This document shows, piece after piece, positions 33,123 to 45,770 of a stretch of 64,000 nucleotides of DNA. Within the stretch, counting starts at the first letter, position 1, and each line of letters starts with the position of its first letter. The DNA lies in the NCBI RefSeq assembly GCF_964340395.1, contig NC_135553.1, positions 16,852,501 through 16,916,500 of the forward strand, given 5' to 3'. This DNA is from Glandiceps talaboti. Its lineage: Eukaryota > Hemichordata > Enteropneusta > Spengelidae. The position numbers and the translations under genes are program-made. The notes beneath the pieces were generated by a model that ran no database searches, had not been told where the DNA came from, and saw only the letters and a program-made list of their open reading frames with translations.

Positions 33123-36100
33123 CTATAAAGAGAATGGCAAAAAAATCATAAAACTGTGTATTTTACAGAGCAAATGAAAGGTACTTTGTATTTATTAGCT
33201 ATTATCACATAATTTATAAGTTTTTCCACATATTTTTCTACAATTTTGAATCAAATTTTATCAATACTGCATCGTTTCATCACACTTTATTCTTCATCGC
33301 GCATCAAAAAATGGCATCCGACAGCTAATCACATGTAAATGCATGACCTGTTGTGAGTTTTTTGTAATTTGCATAGTCATCAGACGCCATTTTTTAATGC
33401 CTGATGAAGAATAATGTGCGATGAAACGATGCAGTATTCGTAAAATGTGATTCAATTGTAGAAAAGTATGTGGAAAAGTTATAAATTATGTGATAAATAT
33501 ATAATCCCACGAAATCAATGTTAGTTTTACGTCATAATGCTTCTCGTATGATTGCGCGGACTACAAATTCTGGCCTACCGGTTCGAATTTATGTTAGTCC
33601 GCAGAATCATACTGGGAGCATATGACGTAAAACTAACATTGATTTTGTGGGATTATATATAATTATACCATGGAACGAGGTTCAACAAAAAATATAGAAT
33701 ATATACTCTGGTCATTCTATGTCATGACAACACATGTCTACGTCACTGGTTCTGCTGTGTTCAAAATATGAGTCAAAACACTCAAAATTGCCATCACTTT
33801 CCCCAATTTTAAAAAATATTACTGGCAATGGTATAATTACATTATTCCCCAATATTTTTCTTCATTCAGCTGGAAAATAGTTGTGACCTAAGGCGAGTTG
33901 CTTAGCTCACTTGTATTTTCTTTGGCTGAACAAATATGAGAATATCTTATTATGAGTACCACCTGTAGTAAATATATTCACATAACATATGTTATGAAAT
34001 TATTTATTTAAGGCAAGATACACATTAGTTGGACTAGTTCAACTGGTGTTTTCTGACATTAAAATGGTAAGGATATGGACTACATGAATCATATATTTCT
34101 AAATGCTCTTTGTACCCGGTACAGGGGTTATTTGTTTTGTATGAAACTAGAAAGCTGGGAAAACAGGATCAACAAATCTTCTGTGTTCAAAGACATAACA
34201 CTCAAAACTATTTAATGACTGTGAAATATGCTTTTACAATTCAGTGGCAAGTTCATAATATCATACATAGCAATGTATACTCATAACATCTTGGGATGTT
34301 AATTGACCAATATGCATTGACTGTACATAGTTCTAGATGGACATTTGAGTGGCATCTGTCTATCAAACTTTTGTGGATATGAGACAAAATGTGCATTTTT
34401 AATGGTAAATGTAGTGAGTGGATCGATTCTCTAAGTGTGTCCATCTATGTGACTGTATATATATAATTAAACTCAAGAACTACAGAGCTGATTGGAACAT
34501 GATTTTAAACACACTTTTTGTAACTTACAGTTAACACCAGAGCCAATGAAATTTTGGACAAGATCCATGCACTAAATAGCTAAATTTTGCCACATTCCAA
34601 AAATTATGTCTCGTCATTTCGACACTGTGCCATAGTCCTCTTTCAATTTGTCTGATGATGTCCATTGCTAGCATGCTGCAATATACTGTAGTTAGCTCTT
34701 ACTATTTATACGTTCATAAGACGTCTAGATTGTTTTAAAAAGGGGAATGGCACTCCAGGAAATATAAACAAATTCATAAAATATGGGTGCTGGAAAGTAA
34801 TTTCATTATTTTACATCACCTACAATTATTTGCAATTTCAGAGAAACGTCAAGTTGATCTTGTGCATTTATAGGGTATCTTGGCTATGGGCTATTGCATC
34901 ATGGGAGATAGTAGAAATATATTATTCAATGGTTGAACATTATTCAAAATGCAATTCATGTCATGCATTTTCTTTGTCAATTCTCAACAAAATAACTCAC
35001 AATGATTAGTTAGACCTACTACCCGCTTATCGATGGCTATTCTTTTTTTGTGAGAATATTAATTTCTTAATTGGTTTAACAATATACATGCATCAGCAGA
35101 CAGGTATCTCTCTAAATATTAAAACAGTCATAATGATTGATTTTGCTGTGTCAGAAAGTTCAAAATTGCCATTACTTTCCTCAATTTTTCTTCGCTATTA
35201 CTGGCAATGGTATAATTATGTTATGCTTTTCATTCATCCAGAAAATACTCGTTGTCACTACTTGTCTATAGCAACTCATAATGACAAAGGCCCCCTAGGT
35301 CACTCGTATTTTCCTTGGCTGAACGAAGAAAAATATTGGGTTGTGTCATCTTTATTAAATGGGTTCAATCTGATTAATTTTTTTTGCTCACATACCAGCA
35401 GATTTTAACACCTACAGTAACTATTTTAGTGCAGCTGAACTTACCAATTTTACACATATGATGAATGGTTTTGCTGCTGCAGTGAAATGAACTATAGGAA
35501 CTTTAGGTTTTGGAGTTTCCTGAAATAAATAATTGAATGTCATGTACATGTAACAATAAGACTACATTATAACATATTGATTATCATTTCACTACATACA
35601 GTACAAGCACAATATGAATATCAATTCATAGTAGGGCACAACTAGCGCCTGTAACCTTCGTATGGCATGTATGACTAAAACACACACATTTAGGTACTGG
35701 ATACCTTTTAGCATTACAGTTATTTGAATGTCCATTCATTCATTATAGACACAAATGTTTGATGAGCTTTAGTTATTTCATATTGTCACCATATTGTGAT
35801 AGCCATTAGTACCACAGATTTGTCATAATCATATCTACCATTCAGTATATGCCATCTGTAATACATATTTCATCAGTTGTAAAATACATCAAACATGACA
35901 CGGTCACCATAATTCCAGTACATGCCATCTCTATACATTCACAATTCTTAAGTACATCGAACATGGAAACTATGGCCACAGATTATGATTTTGCTTATTA
36001 AATCTTCTTATGTATACTGTGAAATACTAGGTACACAAACTTACCACACTTTCTTCAAATGTATAGTAACCTTTGCTAATTTTTTTATCATCCACATCAC

Positions 36101-39100
36101 AAAATGCCTTCACCTGTTGGAAATCAACATAGTTCATGGGTACTTCAAAAAGTCATTTGACTCAAAGGAGTACTTTTATACACATAATGATGTAATGGGT
36201 ACATGTACCATAACTTATAGGTGTAAGGGGTACTGAACATAATGGGTTTAGTAGTGGCTATATGCAATATACTTACAGGTATTATACCCAAGGGGGTGCT
36301 ACATAAATGATTAAATGGATATATGCAATGTAGGTATAACCAAGGGGATATTTACATGACAAGTTAATAAGAGATACATACAATGTAGATATATCCAAGG
36401 GGATATTTACATGACAAGTTAATAGCAGATGTATGAAAAGTAGGTATACCCAAGGGGATATTTACATGACAAGTTAATAAGAGATACAAACAATGTAGGT
36501 ATAACCAAGGGGATATATACATGACAAGTTAATAAGAGATACATACAATGTTGGTATACCCAAGGGGATATTTACATATATGATGCAATGGATATATCCA
36601 AGGTATTGGTATATCAAAGGGTGTTTACACTGACATATGATTTGATCAAGGTATATGCACTATACTTTAATAATGAAGGGGGCTCCTTACATGTACATGT
36701 ATGATGCAAAGTGTACATGCCACGCAACTCTGAATTTCTTTCTACCAAATATATAGATGTTATATTTCGATAAAGAGAATAGAGGCTATTCTAACCTGGA
36801 TTCTTCATAATTACAAAAATTTGGTAAAATATGCCTCTGTAAATAGTCTTCTCATACAAAATCAATATTTTTGTAATTATGTTATACAACATAATATAAT
36901 AGGGAAACTACGTCATACATTTTATTGACTGCAATGATGTAAATCAATGAGTAATAAACATACCTTTTTCTTATTTTCTTGAGTAAGGGCCCTATAGAAT
37001 TTCCTGCCTTGTTTGCCAGCATTCCATATCGTGAAAGAGGACCATTTAACGATGACTTTTTCTTGAATTTTTGCTACTCTAACATCCCATATTGTGTCAC
37101 TAAAGACAACGTAAAGGAGACATAATAGAATTAGTGATTTGTAACTTGATGCTGCAAAATATAGCATTATAAATATTGTTTGGAATGAAACGTTTGCAAT
37201 ATTTCTACCAGTATCATTCTATACTTTAATATCATTCTATTAATTTCACATACCATATTTTTTAATTATTTCACCTGTTGATAAACAGGTGGGGTAAAAG
37301 TGCTAGCTTATTTTTTCAAAGCTTAGGTTACTAATGGATTAATTTCATCTATCCTACTCGACTTGCTGTAATTTTCCATGACAACAGTTTCACATCCTTA
37401 TCAAGACACTTTTTCAGGCAAACTCATGACCCGAGAACCATCAAGCAATTTTACTAAAAATAGTGTTGTATACCACAACCAAGTTATGACATCTTCTTTC
37501 CCTTCTTTTAACGGAGGGTGCCTCCATTTTATTGGTCTCCTTAACCCCCCCCCCCCCTTTCAAACCACATATGTTCTTTATCCAATATGAGGTTTATTTA
37601 TTGTCAAAGGACAGTGTGTGTATACAACACCAAGTCCCCCCACCCCTGAAGAATGCACTCTTCTATGTTGGTACATAGGCTAATTACATTATTCCTTCAT
37701 AATCACACTTACAAACTCTTCAGACTTATTCTTGGTTCATCTTTATATGCATTATGGATGCTTGCTTATTCTTACCAGTGAGGGATTTGTTCCGCAAAAT
37801 ATATTAAAGGTGGACAAAAATAAATATTTAAATGTTGGATCTGGAAATTTGGGTTGGTTGGGTTAAAATGAGAAACAACAGATATTAGGGTCACCCTTAA
37901 AGCTGAATAACATAAAATTCTCTCTGATTTGTACACTTAGACTTATAGCCTTTCATTTCAGGCAAATCTCGCCAGTGTACACGATTTTGTTTGAAATTTT
38001 CAAACTGTAGAATTGTTATTGATGAGTTTGCAAATACTGATTAATTTTTCATAAATACAGATATCTATGAGTCGACGGAATGTGAAAGCAATATATTTTA
38101 TAGATTTTTCAAACCATCTCAATAGCCATTCAGAATATTTGCAATGGAAGTAAGAAAAAAATTGGTGAGAATTGCCTGAATTGAAACAGATATGCCTGAA
38201 CATACATACAATATCAGAGAGAACTGTGGGATATTCAGCATACCTGTGCACCATGGATTAGTTTATCCAACACAAGTCACAATCAATACAGTCTGTTGAT
38301 ATTTCATAAATCATTAACTGAAATAATTTGACAAATTTATGTGGTTTTCATTTTTATCAATGTCGTATCTAAATATTACTGTACAAAGGTTTGTTGATTC
38401 TGTATAATATTAACTGTTCATAGTATACATACCTTTATTGCAATAATAACAATGTAGAAGATGAACATCATTTCTGTTTAATTTGTCCATTTTATCATGA
38501 CCTCAGAATTAAACATTTACCTTGTTACTTTTATAATATGCCTTCTTAATACAAATTTGTGTCTCTTTTGCAAACTCAAAGTATTATAGTTTTTTACAAA
38601 AAAGAAAGGGACCAGCAAAGTCAATCCAACAAAAAAACCCACAAAAAATGACTAAGTGCATATGACATCTACATATGTATGTTTTCTGTGATTTAATTAT
38701 TTTCTTTAATTGAGGCTCTCAAAATGTAAACTATTTTTTTTCTCAGCTGGTGGCCTAAGGTATTGAAATAAAGATTATTATCATAATACACATACTATTT
38801 CTATACCTGTGAATTGAATTTGACAAAACTCTCACTAACATTGCCACAGTTTTTGTCCGGCCAGACAAAATATCTCTTTGATGTTGAATAACTTCTCATC
38901 TGGCTCAACAAAAATCTAATTAATATTTCCACATTATCGTTTGACATGACAAGAGCTGAACTACAATTGAGACATTTTAGTCAATTGACTGTCTCAAAAA
39001 TATCAAAGAAAGCGCCAAACCTTAGGTTTACCAGGCAGGGACATATGAATTTGACGTTGATCTCTATAATGGTAGCTCATGCAAAGAAAGTGTAACAATA

Positions 39101-40117
39101 TTAGTAAAGATGTTTGTCACGCCAGACAACTGACGAAGCGCTGTTGGTGAGATTTTTGTCTAGCCAGACAATAACATGTAGCAATGTTAATGAGATTTTG
39201 TCGAGCCAGATGACGTTTTGTTTCAGGGTTTATGATTTTCGTTGTATTTCTTTACCTATGAATTGAATTTGACATGGCATTGGCATGATAGTGAGACACC
39301 TATTGTTCATAATAGACATACCGGTACTACTTGAACTATACCTGTGAATTGAATTTGACATGGCCTTGGAATGACAGTGAGACACATATTGTTCATAATA
39401 GACATACTATTTCTATACCTACCAGTGGATTGAATGTGTCATGGCCTCGGGGTGATAGCGGTACATTAATAAACTTTCATCTACTCTGTGGATTCCACCA
39501 CCATGGTGTAAATGTTCAAAGAAATACAATAAATCCTCAGGAACTCCCTGTAAAATAGGACATACAGCTGGTAAGGTGACATATAGGTGTTACCTAGGCG
39601 ACATACAGCTGGATGCTTGTTAAACAATTCAAACATTGTATTACCCTTGCCAAAACAGTCATATGAGTGAATGCACCTTGGGGACCAAACTGTACTAAAA
39701 TCAAACAAAACTCTGTGATATGAAAGAATGTTCCTGGTTGTTCCCTAATCATTAAAGGAATTTTCTTGTTCCCCTTCTTGTTTTCAAGAAAATCATACTC
39801 TACTTTCCCATAGAGTTATTAAACACAGAGTTTGGTGGCAATTTTGAATTTAATTTATAATTGGTTCAATTAAAAGATCATTTTGTTGTCTATTTCAAAA
39901 AGTTGCATAATAACCATTCTGGTTCATTTCAGTGGGAGAAAAAAAATCAAATTAAATGCATTGGGTATTTTTAAGATTTTAACATTTGGACACTGGTATG
40001 AACACTGAAAGAAGGAATTACCTTGCCTCCTTCATGGAAGCCACCAATTCTGTTGAATATATCACGAGAATAAAACCAAGTTGGCATAATCACTGTTGGA
40101 CCATTGGATGTGTAGAC
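33042..40117 (-). CDS. B3GNTL1: B3GNTL1-like GT2 glycosyltransferase, C-terminal half (6 exons)
   Basis: Exons 40117-40022, 39547-39423, 37099-36964, 36113-36045, 35519-35445 and 33122-33042 join in frame to 193 residues and a stop. They match the C-terminal 200 or so residues of UDP-GlcNAc:betaGal beta-1,3-N-acetylglucosaminyltransferase-like 1: [91 protein letters not shown]. The in vivo acceptor of this protein is not established. The N-terminal about 160 residues, which hold the GT2 nucleotide-sugar site, were not found between 40118 and the NANS stop. The first exon here begins in phase 0 after a good acceptor, so it is an internal exon. Either the 5' exons lie elsewhere (NANS would then be nested in an intron), they were missed, or the gene is truncated. 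Confidence 0.88.
33195..33496. mobile_element. Foldback MITE with about 140-bp arms
   Basis: 'tatcacataatttataa' (left) pairs with 'ttataaattatgtgata' (right); inner arms 'actgcatcgtttcatc' / 'gatgaaacgatgcagt' and 'ttattcttcatc' / 'gatgaagaataa'. Centre near 33345. Lies about 75 bp upstream of the B3GNTL1 last exon, in the intron. Confidence 0.8.
33497..33660. mobile_element. Second foldback MITE, directly abutting the first
   Basis: 'ataatcccacgaaatcaatg' (33501) pairs with 'cattgattttgtgggattat' (ending near 33657); the arms continue through 'ttagttttacgtcata'. Unrelated in sequence to the element on its left. Confidence 0.8.
33667..33945. repeat. Dispersed repeat, 'gctgtgtt...caaaattgccat' family, copy 2
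   Basis: Same order of motifs as 6405-6700, starting in 'gtcatgacaacacatgtcta' and ending in 'ttttctttggctgaac'. Lies in the last intron of B3GNTL1. Confidence 0.7.
35130..35345. repeat. Dispersed repeat, 'gctgtgtt...caaaattgccat' family, copy 3
   Basis: Shorter copy ending in 'aggtcactcgtattttcctt', the inverted partner of 'gaaaatactcg' about 70 bases before it. Confidence 0.68.
35445..35519 (-). CDS. B3GNTL1: B3GNTL1 internal exon (KPKVPIVHF)
   Basis: 25 codons: [19 protein letters not shown] ending IICVKL. Acceptor TTATTTCAG, donor GTAAGT. Confidence 0.87.
36045..36113 (-). CDS. B3GNTL1: B3GNTL1 internal exon ([15 protein letters not shown])
   Basis: 23 codons: [20 protein letters not shown] ending ESV. 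Acceptor CCAACAG, donor GTAAGT. A donor 3 bases earlier (GTGGTA) would also keep frame but is weaker. Confidence 0.85.
36275..36600. repeat. Minisatellite, about 55-bp unit, about 6 copies
   Basis: Units with 'accaaggggatatttacatg', 'acaagttaataagagataca' and 'caatgtaggtat'. Lies in a B3GNTL1 intron. Confidence 0.9.
36964..37099 (-). CDS. B3GNTL1: B3GNTL1 internal exon ([17 protein letters not shown])
   Basis: [19 protein letters not shown], then [20 protein letters not shown], ending in KKK. This is the most conserved block of the B3GNTL1 C-terminal domain. Acceptor TCTTTAG, donor GTATGT. Confidence 0.9.
38440..38785 (+). mobile_element. LINE 3' end fragment
   Basis: The plus strand encodes [20 protein letters not shown] (38460-38515), the same C-terminal motif as the element at 30240-31550, and ends in 'ggtggcctaaggtattgaaa', like that element's 3' end. 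Lies in a B3GNTL1 intron. Confidence 0.72.
39247..39410 (-). pseudogene. Two decayed duplicates of a B3GNTL1 exon/intron boundary
   Basis: Minus-strand sequence at about 39339-39380 and 39254-39295 repeats the end of the 39423-39547 exon, decayed to [15 protein letters not shown] in the nearer copy, each followed by its own GT donor-like site and the same intron text ('gtatgtctattatgaacaat'). A third trace lies at 38805-38840. Spacing is about 85 bp. Confidence 0.72.
39423..39547 (-). CDS. B3GNTL1: B3GNTL1 internal exon ([11 protein letters not shown])
   Basis: [20 protein letters not shown] through [13 protein letters not shown], bounded by TTTTACAG and GTAGGT. Glu-Asp at the start of the exon fits the ED motif of GT2 enzymes, where it lies near the acceptor. 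Decayed copies of its 3' end lie just downstream in the intron. Confidence 0.88.
40022..40117 (-). CDS. B3GNTL1: B3GNTL1 internal exon ([13 protein letters not shown])
   Basis: 32 codons, [19 protein letters not shown]... to HEGGK, bounded by TTTTTTTTCAG and GTAATT. This is the most 5' exon recognised. Confidence 0.88.
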
Positions 40118-41110
40118 CTGAAAAAAAATTATTTTTGAAATAGTCTACAAAGGACTCACATACATACAATTATGTAAACTGAATAAAAATGCTGTAATAG
40201 TAAAAATATATTATCATTGTGAAGAAAAACAAGGACCATGAGTGGCATACATACTTACATTGTTCTGGAAATTGAGAGAGAAACATGTATACCGACAGGC
40301 CTGCATATTTAACTATTTTGTATGGGTCTGTTCATATAGAAACATGTATATACAGGCCTGCATATTAATAAAACTATTTTGCATGGATTTGATGAGATAA
40401 AAACATATTAGTATTGTTTAATATACAAGATTGATAGTATTATATTACTACTATTAGTTCAGTGTAATAAGCAGCAGTTTTGATGCAAAACACTGTAAGT
40501 ATAGTGTAGGGCAGCGAGTGTATCTGATAAACTATAAATCTCTGTCCGGTGTCAGGGATGGTGATGCCTCTTTAGCTGCTGTCATCAGTCCATCCTTAAT
40601 GAAAAATACTCTTATCTTGCATGGTTCCAAAGGTTTCTCACTGAGAGTAGATTTTAACTGTTTTGAACATGATAACTCATGAATTCATGCAGCTATATGC
40701 AGGTCATTACAGGTGAACAGCACTCATCCCATCCAGGTGATATTTATTCATCCCTGAGTATTTGAACAAATTAACAAACCACCTTAAATACTTCACATAA
40801 GGAGAGTAATGGGATGGTGTGTTTGGATGACGTGTTTCTGTTTGTCCTGGTTTATCATTTACTTAAAAAAAAAAAAAAAAAAAAAAAGGCTGAAAGTAAC
40901 AAAACCACAAGCAAACTTTTATTAATCTTAACAACTTTGCAGCTGGAACACTAAAACATTATTTTTCCTCAACAAGTAATAATCAAATATCCTAATTTTT
41001 TCTAATAACAGAATAATTACAGGAGACGGTTTGGTTAGAAACCACCCTAGCTGTTGTTTGCTATATACTGTATACATTTGCTGTCTCTAAAATGTCTCCT
41101 GAGGAATGAC
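40118..41110. other. No gene recognised upstream of the first B3GNTL1 exon
   Basis: Contains a short duplicated segment (40285-40375, 'acaggcctgcatatt') and a 24-base poly-A at 40862-40886. Searched for exons of the GT2 N-terminal domain; none seen. Confidence 0.55.
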
Positions 41111-41119
41111 ACCATGTCC

Positions 41120-41565
41120 AAGGTATGTATATCTGTCAACCTGATCAAGTAGACTGCAAACATTTTCATAATTTACTTTTACACACTGACATTCAAAGAT
41201 TAAGATCTACAGCAAGGTCTGTAATAAATATAAAAAAATAGCGTTGGTAATAAATTATCACCTTGTCTAACACCATTCTTAGTTGTATTAAACTAGGGAG
41301 TGAAATGTGTTCCGATTCGATTACTTGCAGTAGTAGTTGTACTGTCAGTATGCATGTTATGTCTTTCAATATGGGTTTCTGAGTTTGGGTTGAAACACAA
41401 GCTGGTTTCTGAAGGGCTATTCAACCATTGATAATATATTCACTCCTTGCGTCAAAAATACATTTTTGTGAAGGAAGGTCATTTGAATATAATTTTTGTT
41501 AAGCATTTGACAGGGTCAATCACAAATTGCTGTGGCATATTATAATGGTATTCTTACAATGACAG
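41120..41565. mobile_element. 5'-inverted LINE relic
   Basis: The left part on the minus strand reads NGVRQGDNLLPTLF (near 41270) and QVDRYTYLGHGVI (near 41130). The right part on the plus strand reads QAGF, KGYSTIDNIFTP (near 41430) and AFDRVNHKLLW (near 41515). The RT blocks that precede GVRQGD are thus inverted, as expected from twin priming. Confidence 0.72.
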
Positions 41566-41708
41566 TGATGGATATAGGTCAGTGTATTCACAACTTGAAT
41601 CATAGTATAGTATATAGTATAGTATATTTTATTTGACATGAAATTATGTAAGACATACATTAGCTAGAGTCAAAAACATACAGAAACAACAAAAACAAAG
41701 ATAATAGA

Positions 41709-41713
<5 letters not shown>

Positions 41714-41800
<87 letters not shown>
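41714..41800. repeat. (AT)n microsatellite
   Basis: About 88 bases of pure at repeats. Confidence 0.95.
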
Positions 41801-41801
<1 letters not shown>

Positions 41802-41889
41802 CACGAAACTATAGTATTGAATACAAAGATAATAATGATTTAGAGAATTTTCCAAATCATATGTATCATATGTAAATACTAGAATGTGT

Positions 41890-41990
41890 CTGTGATACCC
41901 AAGTCAAGGTCAAAGTCTCCAAATATAGCTTGCATTTGATAATATGGGGGTAGACACTCAAATAAAGTGTCTGTGTGACATACCAAATAT
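41890..41990. repeat. 'ggtcaaagtctccaa' dispersed repeat
   Basis: 'aaggtcaaagtctccaaata' followed by 'tgataatatgggggtagaca'. Related copies at 44195-44285, 44545-44620 and 48615-48700; the latter three are next to 'atggctgccat' type sequence. Confidence 0.65.
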
Positions 41991-42079
41991 ACCTAATCTC
42001 ATCCATATGGACAATTCAAACCTGAAAAATTATCTTAATTACTTAAATTACAGTTGCAAAGTTTGTTTATCAGCTTTTC

Positions 42080-42540
42080 ACTGTTCTACTCACACAAATT
42101 AAATATTGAAGTTGGTCGCCATCTTCAACTTCCAGTTCAACAGAGATTATGTATGCATTGTAAATAAATAAATAAATAATACTAGTATTAATAATGTACT
42201 GATTGCCGAGGAGGAATATCACCTTTTATTTGTATATCCCCATTAGGAAGAATTCAGAGTTACTTAATATATACCACCACATGGAGAGTAAATCCTTGGA
42301 AATATAATTTATTCCAATTGTTGCTATTACAATATCAGGTCATAGCTTCAAAACTGTCTGCATCATGTATGTACTGAAAGTGTTCCACAAACACGAAATA
42401 TTACCAGCGTTACCAAGATTGTAACTCGTTCACTTTGCAATATTTGTATGTTTTCCAATTTTTGTATCATTACACAGTGTATATTGATTTGTACGATGGG
42501 GCTGAGGCCTATAGTACTGGAATAAACTGACCTTGAACTT
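42080..42540 (+). mobile_element. LINE 3' end fragment
   Basis: Plus strand: LPVQQRLCMHC, then VLIAEEEYHLLFV, a decayed form of the DEYHF..CPFY motif, ending in 'gctgaggcctatagtactgg' like other LINE 3' ends here. Confidence 0.65.
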
Positions 42541-44871
42541 ATTAATTCTCTTTCTCCCAACTTGTATTTAGTTATGTACAAACAAATAACCCCAAGGGAG
42601 AAAGATAAGCATGTTGTACTAATGGCTGCCAGGGTTCATGGCATAAATGAGACAGGTAGCTTGAATTGGCATCAATACCACAGGTAAATAATTACTTAGT
42701 ACATTTCGTGCAGGTGATTATGTATCTATGCCATTACTTAAGTGTTGTACAGTTAATGATTAATGTCCTGTCCATTAGATATTGCAATTTATATATATGT
42801 AAATACCAAACCAGTGACAAGAAACTCTTTTCAATATGTAGGAGAGACGGATATGACCTTTGAATATATTAAATCATTGCAACAAGTGGATGGAGACACT
42901 ATTTTCTTTCCTTTTCACAATATATACATTCAGCAAATGTACTATTAGGCAATATTAGGTCTGTAGACCTTAATTAGGCCATAGATCACAAGAACTGTGG
43001 ACATTACACACTCTAAACAGTAAAACTTGATATACAATACATCAGATACAAAAAAGCAAACTGTCACAGATGTTCTACCAAGAGGTAGCGTACTGAGTTG
43101 AAAGTAGTAACGTGAATATCTGTGTATCTGTCTGTCTGTCTTAAAATACATTGTAGCTGAAAAAGCACTGGGCTAATTGTAATATATTTGGTACACACAT
43201 ACCAGGAGAACTGATCATATTTTTGCCAAAATCTTCGCACATTGACCTGCTAAATATAGCATGCATTCATTACTTATCAATAGACCAGATGTAAACTGAA
43301 TACGTCTGCCATAAGGGCCAACCTTTAAACAATGACAGACAGATCGACACACATCATGCACACACACACATAATATTATACATATACATACACACATTGA
43401 TGGACATCACTAAAACGTATTACCATCCCTTACAACACAAAAGGTACAACTCATCCTCCTGTGACATGAGGCATATTACTGCCATGTATGTACTACAGTT
43501 TAATATACTCCATGAAAATAGGCTCAAACCAACTGAACTGCATGTGACACTTTACCAAAAGCAGACCACACCAATGTGAACATTGCATGCATACAGTCTT
43601 GGGGCATATAAAATCTGCTTATCTGATTTACAATTAAGTCACCTTAGAGTCGACACACACATTCTAATATAACATGAACATTATTGCCATATCCATCTCG
43701 TGCTGACTGTCTGATTTGTCAACCTAGAGCAAGGTGGCTGCGCATTAAGATTGGAATTCTGGTAAAAGTTTTGTTGTTCATCAGTATCTAAAGCAAGTGT
43801 GTGTGCTTGTGTCTAAGTCGAACTCAATATATTAATCTATGCACTGAGTAGAGGAAGTGGCCACCTTGTATGACGCCAGAGTCAGTGTATGTAATTGATA
43901 AGACTGGGCAGTGTGCTAACAAAGCATTCAAAAAACTAATGACTGGCTGCTACTCTCTAAGGTTCACTTACACACCTGAGAAAAATATAGCCACCCAATC
44001 ACGAAAAAGTAAAAGTGATTTGAGTATCAAAAAGCAATTGCATGAGTTTCATATTTCCGGCCCTTGCTCTGTACCACGTGGTTATTACACAAGCTGATAA
44101 CTTTGAACAGTTTGACTAATGGGAAAGCAATAGGACCAGCTGATATAGCATCGCCACTGACCATCATTACGCCCATGGTCATCTTCATATCTGCTCATGA
44201 AGGTCAAAGTCTCCAAAGATAGTTTGTATCTGATAACATGGGGGTAGACACTTGAATGGAGTTTCTATATTTGTTACAATTTTGAGTTTAGCAGTAAATA
44301 TTGATTTATTTTTGAATTTCAAATATGGCTGCCATTTGGTAAAATTTCCATATATATTAAAAAACATATTAATGTCCATTAATTTACCATATGATAACGT
44401 TACCGTTGTTAGGTTTGAAAGAAATTGAATACTGCATGTCTGCTTGCATAGACGAACACCTACACAGACGGATGGAGCCCATTGTAATAGCATGTCCCCG
44501 GGGCTTCAAGGGGCTAATTATATTACTGTTTAATTTTGGTAATTGAGGGTCAAGGTCATGGTCAAAGTCTTAAAGGGAAGCTTAAATGTGATAATGTATG
44601 TGTAGACACAGAAAAAGAGTATCTGTGAACTACAATCTGTAATATGGGGTGAAAGGACTTTTCATTACCAATATGGCTGCAATTCAGTTCAGTTAATTGT
44701 CATCTGAAGCTGAAGGGACACAGATGTATATCTGATAAGAATGTCAATATTGAGTTAAATTGACCTCAGATCAGGCACTGTTTGAACTTATTTCAATGGC
44801 AAATCTATCTATGGTATGTTTGATGTCATGACCGACAACTCCCTAAGATAACACAACTATAAGTTGTCAAG

Positions 44872-45770
44872 GATTAATTTCAATTCAGTCTCTGGTACAT
44901 ACTCTAACACACAGGTAGTAATTTCAATTCAGTCTCTGGTACATACTCTAACACACAGGTAGTAATTTCAATTTAGTCTCTGGTACATACTCTAACACAC
45001 AGGTAGTAATTTCAATTCAGTCTCTGGTACATACTCTAACACACAGGTAGTAATTTCATTTTAGTCTCTGGTACATACTCTAACACACAGGTAGTAATTT
45101 CAATTCAGTCTCTGGTACATGCTTTAACACACAGGTAGTAATTTCAATTCAGTCTCTGGTACATACTTTAACACACAGGTAGTAATTTCAATTCAGTCTC
45201 TGGTACATGCTTTAACACACAGGTAGTAATTTCATTTCAGTCTCTGGTACATACTCTAACACACAGGTAATAATTTCAATTCAGTCTCTGGTACATACTT
45301 TAACACACAGGTAGTAATTTCAATTCAGTCTCTGGTACATGCTTTAACACACAGGTAGTAATTTCATTTCAGTCTCTGGTACATACTCTAACACACAGGT
45401 AGTAATTTCAATTCAGTCTCTGGTACATACTTCAACACAGGTAGTAATTTCAATTCAGTTTCTGGTACATACTTCAACACACAGGTAGTAATTTCAATTC
45501 AGTCTCTGGTACATACTCTAACACACAGGTAGTAATTTCAATTCAGTTTCTGGTACATACTTTAACACACAGGTAGTAATTTCATTTCAGTCTCTGGTAC
45601 ATACTCTAACACACAGGTAGTAATTTCAATTCAGTTTCTGGTACATACTCTAACACACACGTAGTAATTTCAATTCAGTTTCTGGTACATACTTTAACAC
45701 ACAGGTAGTAATTTCAATTTAGTCTCTGGTACATACTCTAACACACAGCAGTAATTTCAATTCTGTCTCT
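44872..45770. repeat. Minisatellite, 44-bp unit, about 20 copies
   Basis: Unit: 'acatactctaacacacaggt', 'agtaatttcaattcagtctc', 'tggt'. Variants (tctaac / tttaac / ttcaac; caattcag / catttcag) are interspersed, so copies have exchanged. Lies between NANS and B3GNTL1. Confidence 0.95.

Noticed and set aside
33575-33590. B-box-like 'ggttcgaatt' suggesting a tRNA
   Set aside because: It is part of the loop of the hairpin MITE at 33497-33660; no A-box or cloverleaf.
40255-40290. Possible microexon upstream of the first recognised B3GNTL1 exon (minus strand: pyrimidine tract, CAG, six bases, GTAAGT)
   Set aside because: Good-looking splice signals, but only six bases between them and no match to the expected STERYT...LTQ segment; probably chance.
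43870-44097. 75-codon plus ORF (MTPESVYVIDKTGQ...)
   Set aside because: Open but without family resemblance, splice signals or neighbours; length is within chance for this base composition.
44872-45770. CRISPR-like regular repeats
   Set aside because: The whole 44-bp unit is repeated with no variable spacer; minisatellite.
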